Both the position numbers and the translations under genes were made by a program. Of a stretch of DNA of 64,000 nucleotides, positions 53,840 through 62,499 are shown piece after piece; positions within the stretch are counted from its first letter, which is position 1, and each line of letters starts with the position of its first letter. The stretch is from Oscillatoriaceae cyanobacterium Prado104 (GTDB lineage Bacteria; Cyanobacteriota; Cyanobacteriia; Cyanobacteriales; Microcoleaceae). The stretch is taken from positions 124,001 to 188,000 of the forward strand of contig JALOON010000006.1 of the NCBI GenBank assembly GCA_025454405.1. The letters run 5' to 3'. Below the pieces are notes generated by a model. It was not told the DNA's origin. It worked only from the letters and a program-made list of their open reading frames with translations, and made no database searches.

Positions 53840-54682
53840 ATGCGATCGACCAGACCCCGGAAACAGTTTGCTCAACATTGGCTCAAAAGCGAAAAAGCCT
53901 TAGATCGGATTGTCAAAGCGGCAGATTTGTCGGGCGATCGCGTTCTGGAAATCGGTCCGGGTACGGGCATTCTAACTCGACGCTTGCTGGCTGCGGCTGA
54001 ATCTGTCGTTGCTGTGGAAATCGATCGGGATTTGTGCGTGCAGCTAGCGAAGCAACTTGGTAAAAAAGATAATTTTTTACTGTTGCAAGGCGACATCCTG
54101 GAGATGGATTTGGACGCTCAACTTACTGCTTTTGAGAGGTTCCTAAATCCCAATAAAGTTGTAGCCAACATTCCTTACAATATTACCGGACCGATCGTCC
54201 AAAAATTGCTGGGAACGATATCTGTACCGGCTGCTAAACCCTTTGATTCGATCGTGCTGTTGGTGCAAAAAGAAGTGGCCGATCGACTCTACGCTAAACC
54301 GGGTTCTAGAGCCTTTGGCGCTTTGTCGGTGCGGGTGCAATATTTAGCAGAATGCGAGTTAATTTGTGACGTGCAGGCTAAAGATTTTTATCCACCACCA
54401 AAAGTAGATTCAGCAGTGGTGAGGTTGCGTCCGAGATTAATCGAAACTCCGGCAGTTAATCCGAAACATTTGGAAAATTTAGTTAAATTGGGATTTGGCA
54501 GCAAGCGCAAAATGCTGCGCAATAATTTGAAAGGAATTGTGGATGTAGATACGCTGGTGCAAGTGTTAGAAAAATTGGATGTAAATCCTCAATCTCGGGC
54601 GGAAGATTTAAGCGCGGCGCAATGGGTTAATTTGAGCAATAATTTATTGCAGATGACTGATGGCCGATCCATCGGGAGCTAG
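53840..54682 (+). CDS. rsmA: 16S rRNA dimethyladenosine transferase
   Basis: 280 residues from the ATG at 53840 (MRSTRPRKQFAQHWLKSEKALDRIV, the family start; a longer ATG at 53798 is rejected). SAM-binding VLEIGPGTGILTRRLL, acidic loop VEIDRDLC and catalytic NIPYNITGPIVQKLL are visible. Dimethylates two adjacent adenines near the 3' end of 16S rRNA. In many cyanobacteria it is directly followed by ispE; here an opposite-strand histidine kinase gene separates them. Confidence 0.96.
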   Translation: MRSTRPRKQFAQHWLKSEKALDRIVKAADLSGDRVLEIGPGTGILTRRLLAAAESVVAVEIDRDLCVQLAKQLGKKDNFLLLQGDILEMDLDAQLTAFERFLNPNKVVANIPYNITGPIVQKLLGTISVPAAKPFDSIVLLVQKEVADRLYAKPGSRAFGALSVRVQYLAECELICDVQAKDFYPPPKVDSAVVRLRPRLIETPAVNPKHLENLVKLGFGSKRKMLRNNLKGIVDVDTLVQVLEKLDVNPQSRAEDLSAAQWVNLSNNLLQMTDGRSIGS

Positions 54683-54755
54683 AATCTATTCTAGTCGGTC
54701 GATCGGATGCAATATGATATCAAATTTAGAGGTCGATCGAGCGCATCCAAACCAA

Positions 54756-54819
54756 AGAAACCGGGTTTTTATCGAGATATACCGCTTCGTACTGTATTGT
54801 CACAAAAAACCCGGTTTCT
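54756..54819. repeat. Paired AAACCCGGTTT element between rsmA and the kinase gene
   Basis: AGAAACCGGGTTTTT (54756-54770) and AAAAACCCGGTTTCT (54805-54819) are exact inverted copies of 15 bases with a 34-base loop. It sits between convergent genes and may terminate both. Confidence 0.75.
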
Positions 54820-54862
54820 GCCTCAATCAGAATTAAAACTGTCAACTGTCAACGATCGACTA

Positions 54863-56254
54863 TCATCGCTCGACTGAAATCGGAATTCTAATAATAAATT
54901 CCGTACCCCTTCCCATTGCGGAAATGCACTGCAATTCTCCTTGATGTTTTTCTGTGATAATTTGATAGGCGATCGACAAACCCAATCCCGTACCTTTACC
55001 TACAGGTTTCGTTGTAAAAAAAGGATCGAATATATGCTCGACTACCGCCTCTGTCATTCCCGGACCGTTATTAAAAATTACGATTTCTACCCATTTTCCG
55101 TCTAAAACTTTGGTAGAAATTTTGATAAAGCTGGCAGGAACTTCGCCCCCGCCAAGTAGTGAAGATTCGCTATCTTCCTCGAAAGCATCAATGGCATTAT
55201 TTAAGATATTTAAAAATACCTGGTTTAACTGTCCGGGATAGCACCCTACTTTAACTAAATCTCCATATTTTTTAATTATTTCAATTCTCGGACGATCGGC
55301 TATGGGATGCAAGCGATTTTGCAGCATCATCAGCGTGCTGTCAATGCCTTCATGGATGTCAGCTACTTTCATTTCTGCTTCGTCAAGCCGAGCAAAGTTC
55401 CGCAGCGACTTGACGATATCGCGGATGCGATCGGCCCCTGCTTTCATGGAATAGAATATTTTTGGCAAGTCTTCTTGGATAAAATCTAAATCTAAAGACT
55501 GGAGTTTTTCTTTAACTATAGGTATGGGATTGGGATAGTGCTGTTCGTAGATATCGATCGCATCCCACAAATTATTGAAATACTCACTAGCGGGAGCCAG
55601 ATTGCCGTAAATAAAGTTGATGGGATTGTTAATTTCGTGGGCGACACCAGCTACTACTTGCCCCAGCGATGACATTTTTTCGCTTTGAATTAGCTTGGCT
55701 TGAGTCTGCTGCAATTCTAATAAAGTTTGTTCTAGCTGTAGGGTTTGTTGCTTTAACTGGGCGGTGCGTTCTTCAACTCTAATTTCTAATTCTTCTTTAG
55801 CTTTTTGCAGTGCTTTTTCCACTTGTTTGCGCTCGAAAATTTCAGCTTCCAACTGGCTATTTGCCAGGGCTAACTGGGCGGGACTTGGCAGTGCTAAGGC
55901 TTGAGGAATTAAGTTTACTAATAAAACGGCAGTAGATAATGAAACCAGGGCAGTAAACGCTTTCATCGCTCCGGAAATCCAATAAGTAGGATACCAAAGC
56001 GTCCAAACTTCAAATATATGAGTGATGCCACAGGCGACGATAAACGCCCCAAACATGGCAAAGATCCAGTCAAAGGGCAAATCTTCGCGTTTCCGAATAA
56101 AATAAACCAGCGTAATCGGGATTGAGAAATAGGCGATCGCAATTAAAGAATCTGAGGTAACGTGCAGCCACACTAACGGCGTCTGCCAAAGGTAGCAGTG
56201 GCCGTGGGGAATATAGCCCCTGCCACCAAAAAAACTTTGCCAAATTTCCAGCAT
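54863..56254 (-). CDS. Ethylene-receptor-like sensor histidine kinase
   Basis: 463 residues. The N-terminal three-helix membrane domain closely follows plant ETR1: VTSDSLIAIAYFSIPITLVY (with the conserved Asp), then MFGAFIVACGITHIFEVWTL, containing the C-x3-H pair that coordinates Cu(I) and ethylene in ETR1, then a third helix. There is no GAF domain; a coiled coil (about 125-190) leads to the kinase, with H box VVAGVAHEINNPINFIYGN, N box NILNNAIDAFEE and G boxes NNGPGM and GKGTGLGLSIA. No receiver domain is present. Family knowledge: cyanobacterial homologues (SynEtr1) bind ethylene. It interrupts the rsmA-ispE neighbourhood on the other strand. Confidence 0.92.
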   Translation of the reverse strand: MLEIWQSFFGGRGYIPHGHCYLWQTPLVWLHVTSDSLIAIAYFSIPITLVYFIRKREDLPFDWIFAMFGAFIVACGITHIFEVWTLWYPTYWISGAMKAFTALVSLSTAVLLVNLIPQALALPSPAQLALANSQLEAEIFERKQVEKALQKAKEELEIRVEERTAQLKQQTLQLEQTLLELQQTQAKLIQSEKMSSLGQVVAGVAHEINNPINFIYGNLAPASEYFNNLWDAIDIYEQHYPNPIPIVKEKLQSLDLDFIQEDLPKIFYSMKAGADRIRDIVKSLRNFARLDEAEMKVADIHEGIDSTLMMLQNRLHPIADRPRIEIIKKYGDLVKVGCYPGQLNQVFLNILNNAIDAFEEDSESSLLGGGEVPASFIKISTKVLDGKWVEIVIFNNGPGMTEAVVEHIFDPFFTTKPVGKGTGLGLSIAYQIITEKHQGELQCISAMGRGTEFIIRIPISVER

Positions 56255-56344
56255 AATATTTCCTTTGACTTGTGAGAAAATAAACTCTGACTGATGCCGA
56301 TCGACTTTAAACTGGGAGTTCTTTAACCCGCTGTTAAATAAACT

Positions 56345-57295
56345 ATGCGCTCATATTCTCTGCTAGCTCCAGCAAAAATCAATCTATATTTGGAAATAAT
56401 CGGCGATCGCCCCGACGGATATCACGAACTGGCGATGGTACTTCAAAGCATAGATTTGGCCGATCGCATCGATTTGCGCCCGATCGGGACTGATACGATC
56501 CGCGTCCGCTGCGATCACCCTCAAGTCCCGCCCGATAAGAACAATCTCGCTTACCGGGCGGCGGATTTGCTAGCGCAGCAATTCCCCGATGCCCTGGCGA
56601 AATATGGGGGAATCGAAATTGCGATTCACAAGCAGATTCCGGTAGCCGCGGGACTGGCTGGGGGGTCTGCCAATGCGGCGGCCGTGTTGGTGGGAATCGA
56701 TTTGCTGTGGCAACTCGGCCTCACGCAGTCGGAACTGCAAGAGTTGGGCGCGATGTTGGGATCGGACGTGCCTTTTTGCATTGCTGGCGGGACGGCTTTA
56801 GCCACAGGTCGCGGCGAGAAACTGTCGCCGCTGCCGGATTTGGACGGTTTTTACGTAGTGCTGGCGAAATACCGCAATCTCAGTATTTCTACCGCATGGG
56901 CGTATCAAACTTACCGCCAAAAATTCGGCAGTACGTATTGCGCGCCGGAAGATGTGGATTGCCGCCGGGAACGGCTGCATTCGGGCCCGATGGTAGGCGC
57001 GATCGCCCACAAAGATCGGCCGCAAATCGGTCAACTGTTGCACAACGATTTAGAAAAAGTGGCTCTACCAGTTTACACGCAAGTTTTGCAGTTGCGAGAG
57101 ACTTTTGAATCGGCATCAGTTTTGGGGACGATGATGTCTGGTTCGGGACCGACGGTATTTGCGCTGGTGGAGTCTCGCGACGCAGCCTTGGAGGTTGAGG
57201 CTAAAGTAAAAAGTACGATCGCTTCTCCTGATTTGGATTTTTGGGTAGCAAAATTTACCAATACTGGCATTAGGATTGCATCTGAAGACAGTTGA
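56345..57295 (+). CDS. ispE: 4-diphosphocytidyl-2-C-methyl-D-erythritol kinase
   Basis: 316 residues. GHMP kinase motifs: SLLAPAKINLYLEIIGDRPDGYHEL, ATP loop PVAAGLAGGSANAAAVLVG and MMSGSGPTVFALV. Phosphorylates CDP-methylerythritol in the MEP isoprenoid pathway, which supplies carotenoid, chlorophyll and quinone side chains. It precedes the DUF3082 gene, as in other cyanobacteria. Confidence 0.97.
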   Translation: MRSYSLLAPAKINLYLEIIGDRPDGYHELAMVLQSIDLADRIDLRPIGTDTIRVRCDHPQVPPDKNNLAYRAADLLAQQFPDALAKYGGIEIAIHKQIPVAAGLAGGSANAAAVLVGIDLLWQLGLTQSELQELGAMLGSDVPFCIAGGTALATGRGEKLSPLPDLDGFYVVLAKYRNLSISTAWAYQTYRQKFGSTYCAPEDVDCRRERLHSGPMVGAIAHKDRPQIGQLLHNDLEKVALPVYTQVLQLRETFESASVLGTMMSGSGPTVFALVESRDAALEVEAKVKSTIASPDLDFWVAKFTNTGIRIASEDS

Positions 57296-57478
57296 TAGTT
57301 GACAGTTGACAGTTGACAGTTGACAGTTGAGTGTCAATCTAAAATCCAAAATCTCAAATCTCAAATCGATCGAGCTCGGGATGCTCTACAGATTTTTTGA
57401 TAAAATCGAAATCGAAATAGATTTTAGCGTTGTAAATCAATCTAAAATCTAAAATCTAAAATCTAAAATCGATCGATC
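57290..57478. repeat. GTTGACA and AAAATCTAA microsatellites
   Basis: Four to five copies of CAGTTGACAGTTGACAG (57290-57330), then repeated AATCTAAAATCTAAAATC (57335-57365 and 57440-57470) ending in GATCGATCGAT, fill the gap before the DUF3082 gene. Confidence 0.75.
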
Positions 57479-57481
57479 GAT

Positions 57482-57832
57482 ATGTCAGACCTCACTAATT
57501 CAGAATCCAAGTCTCAATCTTTAAAGGTAGCTGGAGAGACTTTGCCAGCCAAGTCGCAGCCTACCGTTTTGCGGTGCTTAATTGGTTCGCTAATTTCCAG
57601 CGCCTTTGCTTTTGGCTTGTATTCGCTAACAATGTCGATCGCCCTGAGTTTTGCCAGCAAGCCGGTGCATTCCGCCAATATTACCGTAATTAAAATTGGT
57701 GTCGCCGTGCGCACTTTAGTTGTGGGCATGGCAGCCTTAGGTACGGGCGTTTTCGGGATAGCAGCAGTGGGTTTGTTGCTGCTGGGAGTGCAAATTATGC
57801 TGCAAAAATTGCTGAAAAAACCAGCAGTCTGA
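57482..57832 (+). CDS. DUF3082-like small membrane protein
   Basis: 116 residues. After a 35-residue polar N-terminus there are two hydrophobic segments (RCLIGSLISSAFAFGLYSL and VVGMAALGTGVFGIAAVGLLLL) and a short basic tail. The pattern and position next to ispE match the cyanobacterial DUF3082 family, whose function is unknown. Confidence 0.75.
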   Translation: MSDLTNSESKSQSLKVAGETLPAKSQPTVLRCLIGSLISSAFAFGLYSLTMSIALSFASKPVHSANITVIKIGVAVRTLVVGMAALGTGVFGIAAVGLLLLGVQIMLQKLLKKPAV

Positions 57833-57893
57833 GAATAGCTAAATACCAAAACTTTGCTCGAAAGATGGGAAACAGAGAAGTAAAATTTAGACA

Positions 57894-58520
57894 ATGGAAT
57901 TATTTACGATCGGGCATTCCAATCTAAGTATCGAAGCGTTTGTTTCGCTGCTGCAAAAACACGAAATTACAGCGGTTGCTGACGTGCGATCGCACCCTTA
58001 CAGCCGCTATTTGCCCCATTTTAACAAATCTGAAATTAAAACTTCTCTATCAAATGCCGGTATTCAATATGTGTTTTTAGGCAAAGAGTTGGGCGCGAGG
58101 CCGGAAGATTTAAGCTGCTACGATATTGGCGGCAAAGCTTTGTACGATCGCATCGCAGCCACTTCGCTATTTGCCGAAGGAATTGGGCGCTTGCTCAAAG
58201 GTACAACCAGTTATAAAATTAGTTTAATGTGCGCGGAAAAAGACCCGATAACTTGCCACAGAACAATTTTAGTTTGCCACAAACTCAAAGAATTTAACTT
58301 GCAAATCAATCACATCCTGTCTGACGGCAATTTAGAATCCCATGCAGATTTAGAATCCAGACTTTTCAGCAAGTTTAATAAAGGCAAAAACAGCAACGCA
58401 CCCATTCAGTTAAGTTTGTTTGAAACTGTGCCGGAAGCACAAGCAGAAACCATCGATTTAGAAACAGCCTATCACCGCCAAGGATTGGAAATTGCTTATG
58501 TCAGCAAAACCGGCAATTAA
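57894..58520 (+). CDS. DUF488 protein 1
   Basis: 208 residues. N-terminal ELFTIGHSNLSIEAFVSLL and AVADVRSHPYSRYLPHFN, and the diagnostic Cys/His motif LMCAEKDPITCHRTIL (about 120-135), identify DUF488. The tail (150-208) is extended. DUF488 proteins are thought to act on nucleic acids or nucleotides and recur in defence or modification gene groups. The next gene, a second DUF488, overlaps its end. Confidence 0.85.
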   Translation: MELFTIGHSNLSIEAFVSLLQKHEITAVADVRSHPYSRYLPHFNKSEIKTSLSNAGIQYVFLGKELGARPEDLSCYDIGGKALYDRIAATSLFAEGIGRLLKGTTSYKISLMCAEKDPITCHRTILVCHKLKEFNLQINHILSDGNLESHADLESRLFSKFNKGKNSNAPIQLSLFETVPEAQAETIDLETAYHRQGLEIAYVSKTGN

Positions 58521-58950
58521 TTTATTTACCATTGGTTTTACGCAAAAAAGCGCCGAACAGTTTTTCGATACTTTGATAGCAGCGGGAGTGCGGCGGGTGA
58601 TTGACACGCGACTGAACAATGTTTCGCAATTGGCAGGTTTTGCCAAGCGCAAAGATTTGGAGTATTTTCTGCGGAAAATCGGCAATATTGAGTACGTTCA
58701 CATTTTGGATTTAGCGCCGACTCAAGATATTTTGGATGATTATAAAAAGAAGAAAGGAGATTGGGAGGTTTACGAACAGAAGTTTTTAGAATTAATGCGA
58801 TCGCGCCAAATCGAAAGTAAAGTTTCGCCGGAACTTTTAGATTGCGGTTGCTTGCTTTGCAGCGAACCAAAACCTCACAACTGCCACCGCCGTTTAGTTG
58901 CTGAATATCTCAGCGATAAGTGGCAAAATGTCAAAATCAGCCATCTGTAA
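58492..58950 (+). CDS. DUF488 protein 2
   Basis: 152 residues; a start at 58498 (MSAKPAINLFTIGFTQ) is equally possible. LFTIGFTQKSAEQFFDTLIA and VIDTRLNN match the DUF488 start, and LLCSEPKPHNCHRRLVAEYL gives the C-E...CHR motif. It overlaps DUF488 protein 1 by about 25 bases in another frame, so the two are cotranscribed. Two different DUF488 paralogues in tandem suggest a heteromer. Confidence 0.85.
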   Translation: MLMSAKPAINLFTIGFTQKSAEQFFDTLIAAGVRRVIDTRLNNVSQLAGFAKRKDLEYFLRKIGNIEYVHILDLAPTQDILDDYKKKKGDWEVYEQKFLELMRSRQIESKVSPELLDCGCLLCSEPKPHNCHRRLVAEYLSDKWQNVKISHL

Positions 58951-59851
58951 ATAGTCGATCGTTGAGATTGAAGTTTAGACTGAGCAGATATTAAACTCAG
59001 ATGTCGCTACAGTTTTGAACGTCAACAGTTGCAGCGCGTTACTCCCTTCCCACTAAAAGACTATGTACTTCTTTCTTCTTCTTCTCTTCGCGTTCTACCC
59101 TTCGGGAAGGCTTCGCCTACTGCGTCTTCGCGGTTCGTTCATTCAATACAAATTCTTCAGGAGGGAAGGGAGTAAGCGTCAGAAGCTCAACGATAAGTAT
59201 GTCAGGTCGATCGTAGCAAAAGTTGGAAAAGCGCGATCGAGAATCGCTCCCACACAAATAGACCCTAGTACATAGTTCTGCCCGATCTTGTATTTTAGGT
59301 CGATCGAAAGCTACTCGGCCTTTTCTCGATCGCACTTTTGAGTCGCCACAGCTTGTTTGATAAAGAAAAGCAATCTAAAAAACTATTTTCTTTTAAATTT
59401 TCGATCTATTGCAAGCTATCCCAATTTTTAGAAAAGCTCGATCGAACCAAATTATTGACACCATTCTCAATTATTCGACGTGTTTGCGTTGTTTGAGCTT
59501 ATTGCCTAATTTTCGGAATTGAGATACGATCGTCTAAAGTGGACTTTTATTATAACTAAATTTTGCTGTTGCCGTCGCAAACCCTTCAACTGACTCAAAT
59601 AACAGAACTCGGGCAATGCAAAAAACAAAATATTTGATGCAGATAACGGATTTCGACCGCTTTCAAATAAGATAAGAATTGTAACGCAAAAAGAGTCAAT
59701 TTTGACAAATTGCAAGTTTTATGGTATGAAGGCGAAAAAGGATCGCGGTTTAGTATCAGCTTAGTCTAAAATCCAGCTCAATCCTCAGTCATTCCATCAA
59801 TCAATCCACCAATCTAAAATCTAAAATCTAAAATCTAAAATCGATCGATTT
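58951..59851. other. 900-bp non-coding spacer
   Basis: No credible gene. It contains a CTTCTTCTTCTCTTCGCG stretch with the palindrome TTCGGGAAGGCTTCGCCTACTGCG (split, about 59100-59130), which is common in cyanobacterial spacers, several GATCG cores, and an AATCTAAAATCTAAAATC repeat right before the next start codon. It separates the DUF488 pair from the dual-OB-like gene. Confidence 0.5.
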
Positions 59852-60538
59852 ATGGTTCGCATAATTTGCCTTGCTAATTCGTGGAAACGCGGTGAAAGGT
59901 GCATCGCCGGAATTAACCCGCTGAAAGGTAAGTGGATTCGCCCCGTTTCCGATTTACCAGACGGTCGAATTCCTAAAGAAATGCGCCAGATAAATAGAAT
60001 GGAACCCGCATTGTTGGATGTTTTAGAAATTCCTTTAGCAAAAACAGGGCCGGATTTCGGATTTGAAAGCGAAAACATCTCGGTTTTGCCGGGGAAGTGG
60101 CAAAAAGTAGGGAAAGTTCCGCCAAGTTATTTATTGCAGTATTGCAGCAAAGACCAATACATTTTGCACAACGATTTGCGGTATGTTACAGTAAGCTACA
60201 TGCAGTCTCTGCCAGCGGGCGATCGACTGACTTTGCAACTGATAAAAGCAGTAAAATTTACAGTGAAAAAACTAAGTCAAAGATTTGAGGGCGGTCATAA
60301 ATGGGAAGGATTTATTGAAACGCCGCAAGGTCAAACTTTGACAGCAACAATTACCGACCCGGTGTTTATTAGAAAGTTAGAATTGAATTACCGACCGCAA
60401 AAAGTTTGTTTGGTTTCTGTGAGTTTGAGTATGCCTTGGCGGCCCGATGATTGGGAGGAAGAGGGCGATCCTTGTTGGAAGTTGATTGCGGGTGTGGTAG
60501 AGTTGCCGGAAGAAATGCAAACAGTTGACAGCAAATAA
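59852..60538 (+). CDS. Dual-OB-domain-like protein
   Basis: 228 residues. N-terminal VRIICLANSWKRGERCIAGI and GKWIRPVSDLPDGRI, the beta-rich middle and C-terminal KVCLVSVSLSMPWRPDD match my memory of the 'dual OB-containing domain' family, reported beside DUF488 genes. OB folds bind nucleic acids. It lies downstream of the DUF488 pair on the same strand. The assignment rests on pattern and context; a profile search would settle it. Confidence 0.65.
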   Translation: MVRIICLANSWKRGERCIAGINPLKGKWIRPVSDLPDGRIPKEMRQINRMEPALLDVLEIPLAKTGPDFGFESENISVLPGKWQKVGKVPPSYLLQYCSKDQYILHNDLRYVTVSYMQSLPAGDRLTLQLIKAVKFTVKKLSQRFEGGHKWEGFIETPQGQTLTATITDPVFIRKLELNYRPQKVCLVSVSLSMPWRPDDWEEEGDPCWKLIAGVVELPEEMQTVDSK

Positions 60539-60826
60539 ATGAGCGATCGATTTTTGATTGAGTTTAGCAGAAGTTCTTGACATTGGATACCTTTAATAGC
60601 TACGCTTGGAATCTTTGTCAAACCAGCAATAGCACATTAAGACTAAAGAAATCGGGCTTTTACTTTGTTTTTACAAACCCAGTTTCTCACCGCCCCCGCA
60701 ATCGATCGAACCCATATCTAGCGTAGGGTGTAGTGCGATCGCGCTATATTTAGCTAATTTTTCTGCGGTTTGAAGATTGTTCGTGCTATAATTCTGCGGG
60801 ACTGTCGCCGATAAGGGTGCTTTTTT

Positions 60827-61768
60827 ATGAAAGCCGAGTTTTACTTTGACCATCGCAGATATATTTGCAGTTTAGTTCGAGTTGATTCTGTCAAGGAGTT
60901 AAAAATTAAGAATTGTCAAGGTTTAGTTTTGGCTGTTAAGCAAGGACAAAAAGTTGGACTTATAGGAAAAACACGTCAAGATGCCAGACAGGTAGATGTG
61001 TCTCAACCGTATTTTTACAATCTGATTAAAGCAGCAATGAGTGCTTTGGATTTAGCAAGTAAAGATGAAGTTATTTTAGATAAAAATCGGGCGATCGCGG
61101 ATGCGGAAAAAATAATTCAGCAGCAAACTAGAGAAATCAGCGTTCTCAACGAACAGATGAATATGTTAATCGCTCAATTAAAACTCTTGTCAGCCCAACA
61201 TAATTCTGCCCAACAGCAGCAGTTACCTACTCTATTAATAGAAAATGATATCGCAGACAGTGAAATCAGTCAAGAGGTCGATCGACCTTTAATCTTGCCA
61301 GCAGATTTACCGCTCCAGTTAATAGAAAATGAAATCAGAGAAAGCGAACTCAGTCAAGAGACAGAGCGACCTTTAATCTTGCCAGCAGATTTACCGCTCC
61401 AGTTAATAGAAAATGAAATCAGAGAAAGCGAACTCAGTCAAGAGACAGAGCGACATTCAGCCCCGCTAGCGGATTTACCGATGCCAGAAACAGACGATCG
61501 AATCTCAGACAGTGAAATCGAACGATCGGGAGAATTTTCCACAGCAGAAACGCCTGAAACTGCATTAGATGAAATAGTAGAGCAAGTTCGGTTAGAGGAG
61601 ATTGAAGGAGAGGAAGAACTCGGCGTAATTACCGGGAAAAATGTCAACCCAGAAAATGCAGAGGAATCAGAAATTTATGCGATAGAAGTTGCTGTGCGAG
61701 GGAACGATCGTGAAGTTAAGCGGTTGCCAAGAAGGGCGTCAAATCGGAAGATGAGAAAGAAATCTTGA
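60827..61768 (+). CDS. Uncharacterised acidic protein with 28-residue tandem repeats
   Basis: 313 residues. N-terminal 90 residues (MKAEFYFDHRRYICSLVRVD) may be a small folded domain; a coiled coil follows (about 90-130, KIIQQQTREISVLNEQMNML). Then a unit centred on LIENEIRESELSQETERP repeats two and a half times (about 140-225), with two exact DNA copies of about 84 bases at 61320-61450. The C-terminus is acidic then strongly basic (RRASNRKMRKKS). No family recognised. Confidence 0.75.
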   Translation: MKAEFYFDHRRYICSLVRVDSVKELKIKNCQGLVLAVKQGQKVGLIGKTRQDARQVDVSQPYFYNLIKAAMSALDLASKDEVILDKNRAIADAEKIIQQQTREISVLNEQMNMLIAQLKLLSAQHNSAQQQQLPTLLIENDIADSEISQEVDRPLILPADLPLQLIENEIRESELSQETERPLILPADLPLQLIENEIRESELSQETERHSAPLADLPMPETDDRISDSEIERSGEFSTAETPETALDEIVEQVRLEEIEGEEELGVITGKNVNPENAEESEIYAIEVAVRGNDREVKRLPRRASNRKMRKKS

Positions 61769-61783
61769 TGCGGGCGATCGAAT

Positions 61784-62260
61784 TTATAATACTGCGCAGA
61801 ATTGTATTGTACCGCATTCTGCAATCGCCCGATCGCCATCTAAATTAAAGCGACTGCAAACCCTATAAACTGCCGAACATAAGGCGCTCGAAATCCTAAA
61901 ACAATATCCGTTTTCGGTACGCCTAGTTCCAACAACATAATATTCTTCTTCCTCAAGTCCGAATTGGGATGGTTTGATTTGAAACATCAAATCGTCCAAT
62001 TTGTGAAACTCTGAGTCCAAAACGATCGCCGCGACATCTTCCCCTGCTTGCTGTAACAGAATTCGATCGCCCCGCAACATCACTCGTTTGATAATCTCGA
62101 TCGGATTTCGGCAAAACTCCTCAGCGGTTAAACGAAGAAAACCCTCACCCCCACTCGCCCCATTTCCCAGTGGCGCAGAATTATCTGAATTATCTTGCAC
62201 TTCGCGCGCCATTGCAGGTACGATCGAACTATTGCCAGCGGTAGTATGTATTTCAGCCAT
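61784..62260 (-). CDS. Phd/YefM-antitoxin-like small protein
   Basis: 158 residues. Residues 45-95 (LTAEEFCRNPIEIIKRVMLRG, ILLQQAGEDVAAIVLDSEF) resemble the Phd/YefM DNA-binding antitoxin fold, which ends in a helix after a xAVAxL(I)-type strand. The N-terminal 40 residues are low-complexity. The last 50 residues (Cys-rich, CFRISSALCSAVYRVCSRF) look unrelated and may come from a frameshift or repeat. No toxin gene is adjacent. Confidence 0.55.
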   Translation of the reverse strand: MAEIHTTAGNSSIVPAMAREVQDNSDNSAPLGNGASGGEGFLRLTAEEFCRNPIEIIKRVMLRGDRILLQQAGEDVAAIVLDSEFHKLDDLMFQIKPSQFGLEEEEYYVVGTRRTENGYCFRISSALCSAVYRVCSRFNLDGDRAIAECGTIQFCAVL

Positions 62261-62499
62261 GACTTGTTACCCAACATTCCCATAATTCTTGACACGATCG
62301 TTGGCCGTATTGCACAACAGATATAGCAGTTCTCAAATTAAAGAGGTACGCGCGATCGTCAATTATCCCATGTACCTCACTTAACTGCGAAAAACTATAA
62401 AATCGTAAATATACAACACCTTCGTTGCTTTACCAAAAATCGAGAGTCTCGCATCTCCTTTGCTGTCAACTGTCAACTGTCAACTATCAACTGTAATTT

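Noticed and set aside
59063-59275. Small plus-strand frame after the DUF488 pair
   Set aside because: Runs through the CTTCGGGAAGGCTTCGCC dispersed palindrome and has no RBS.
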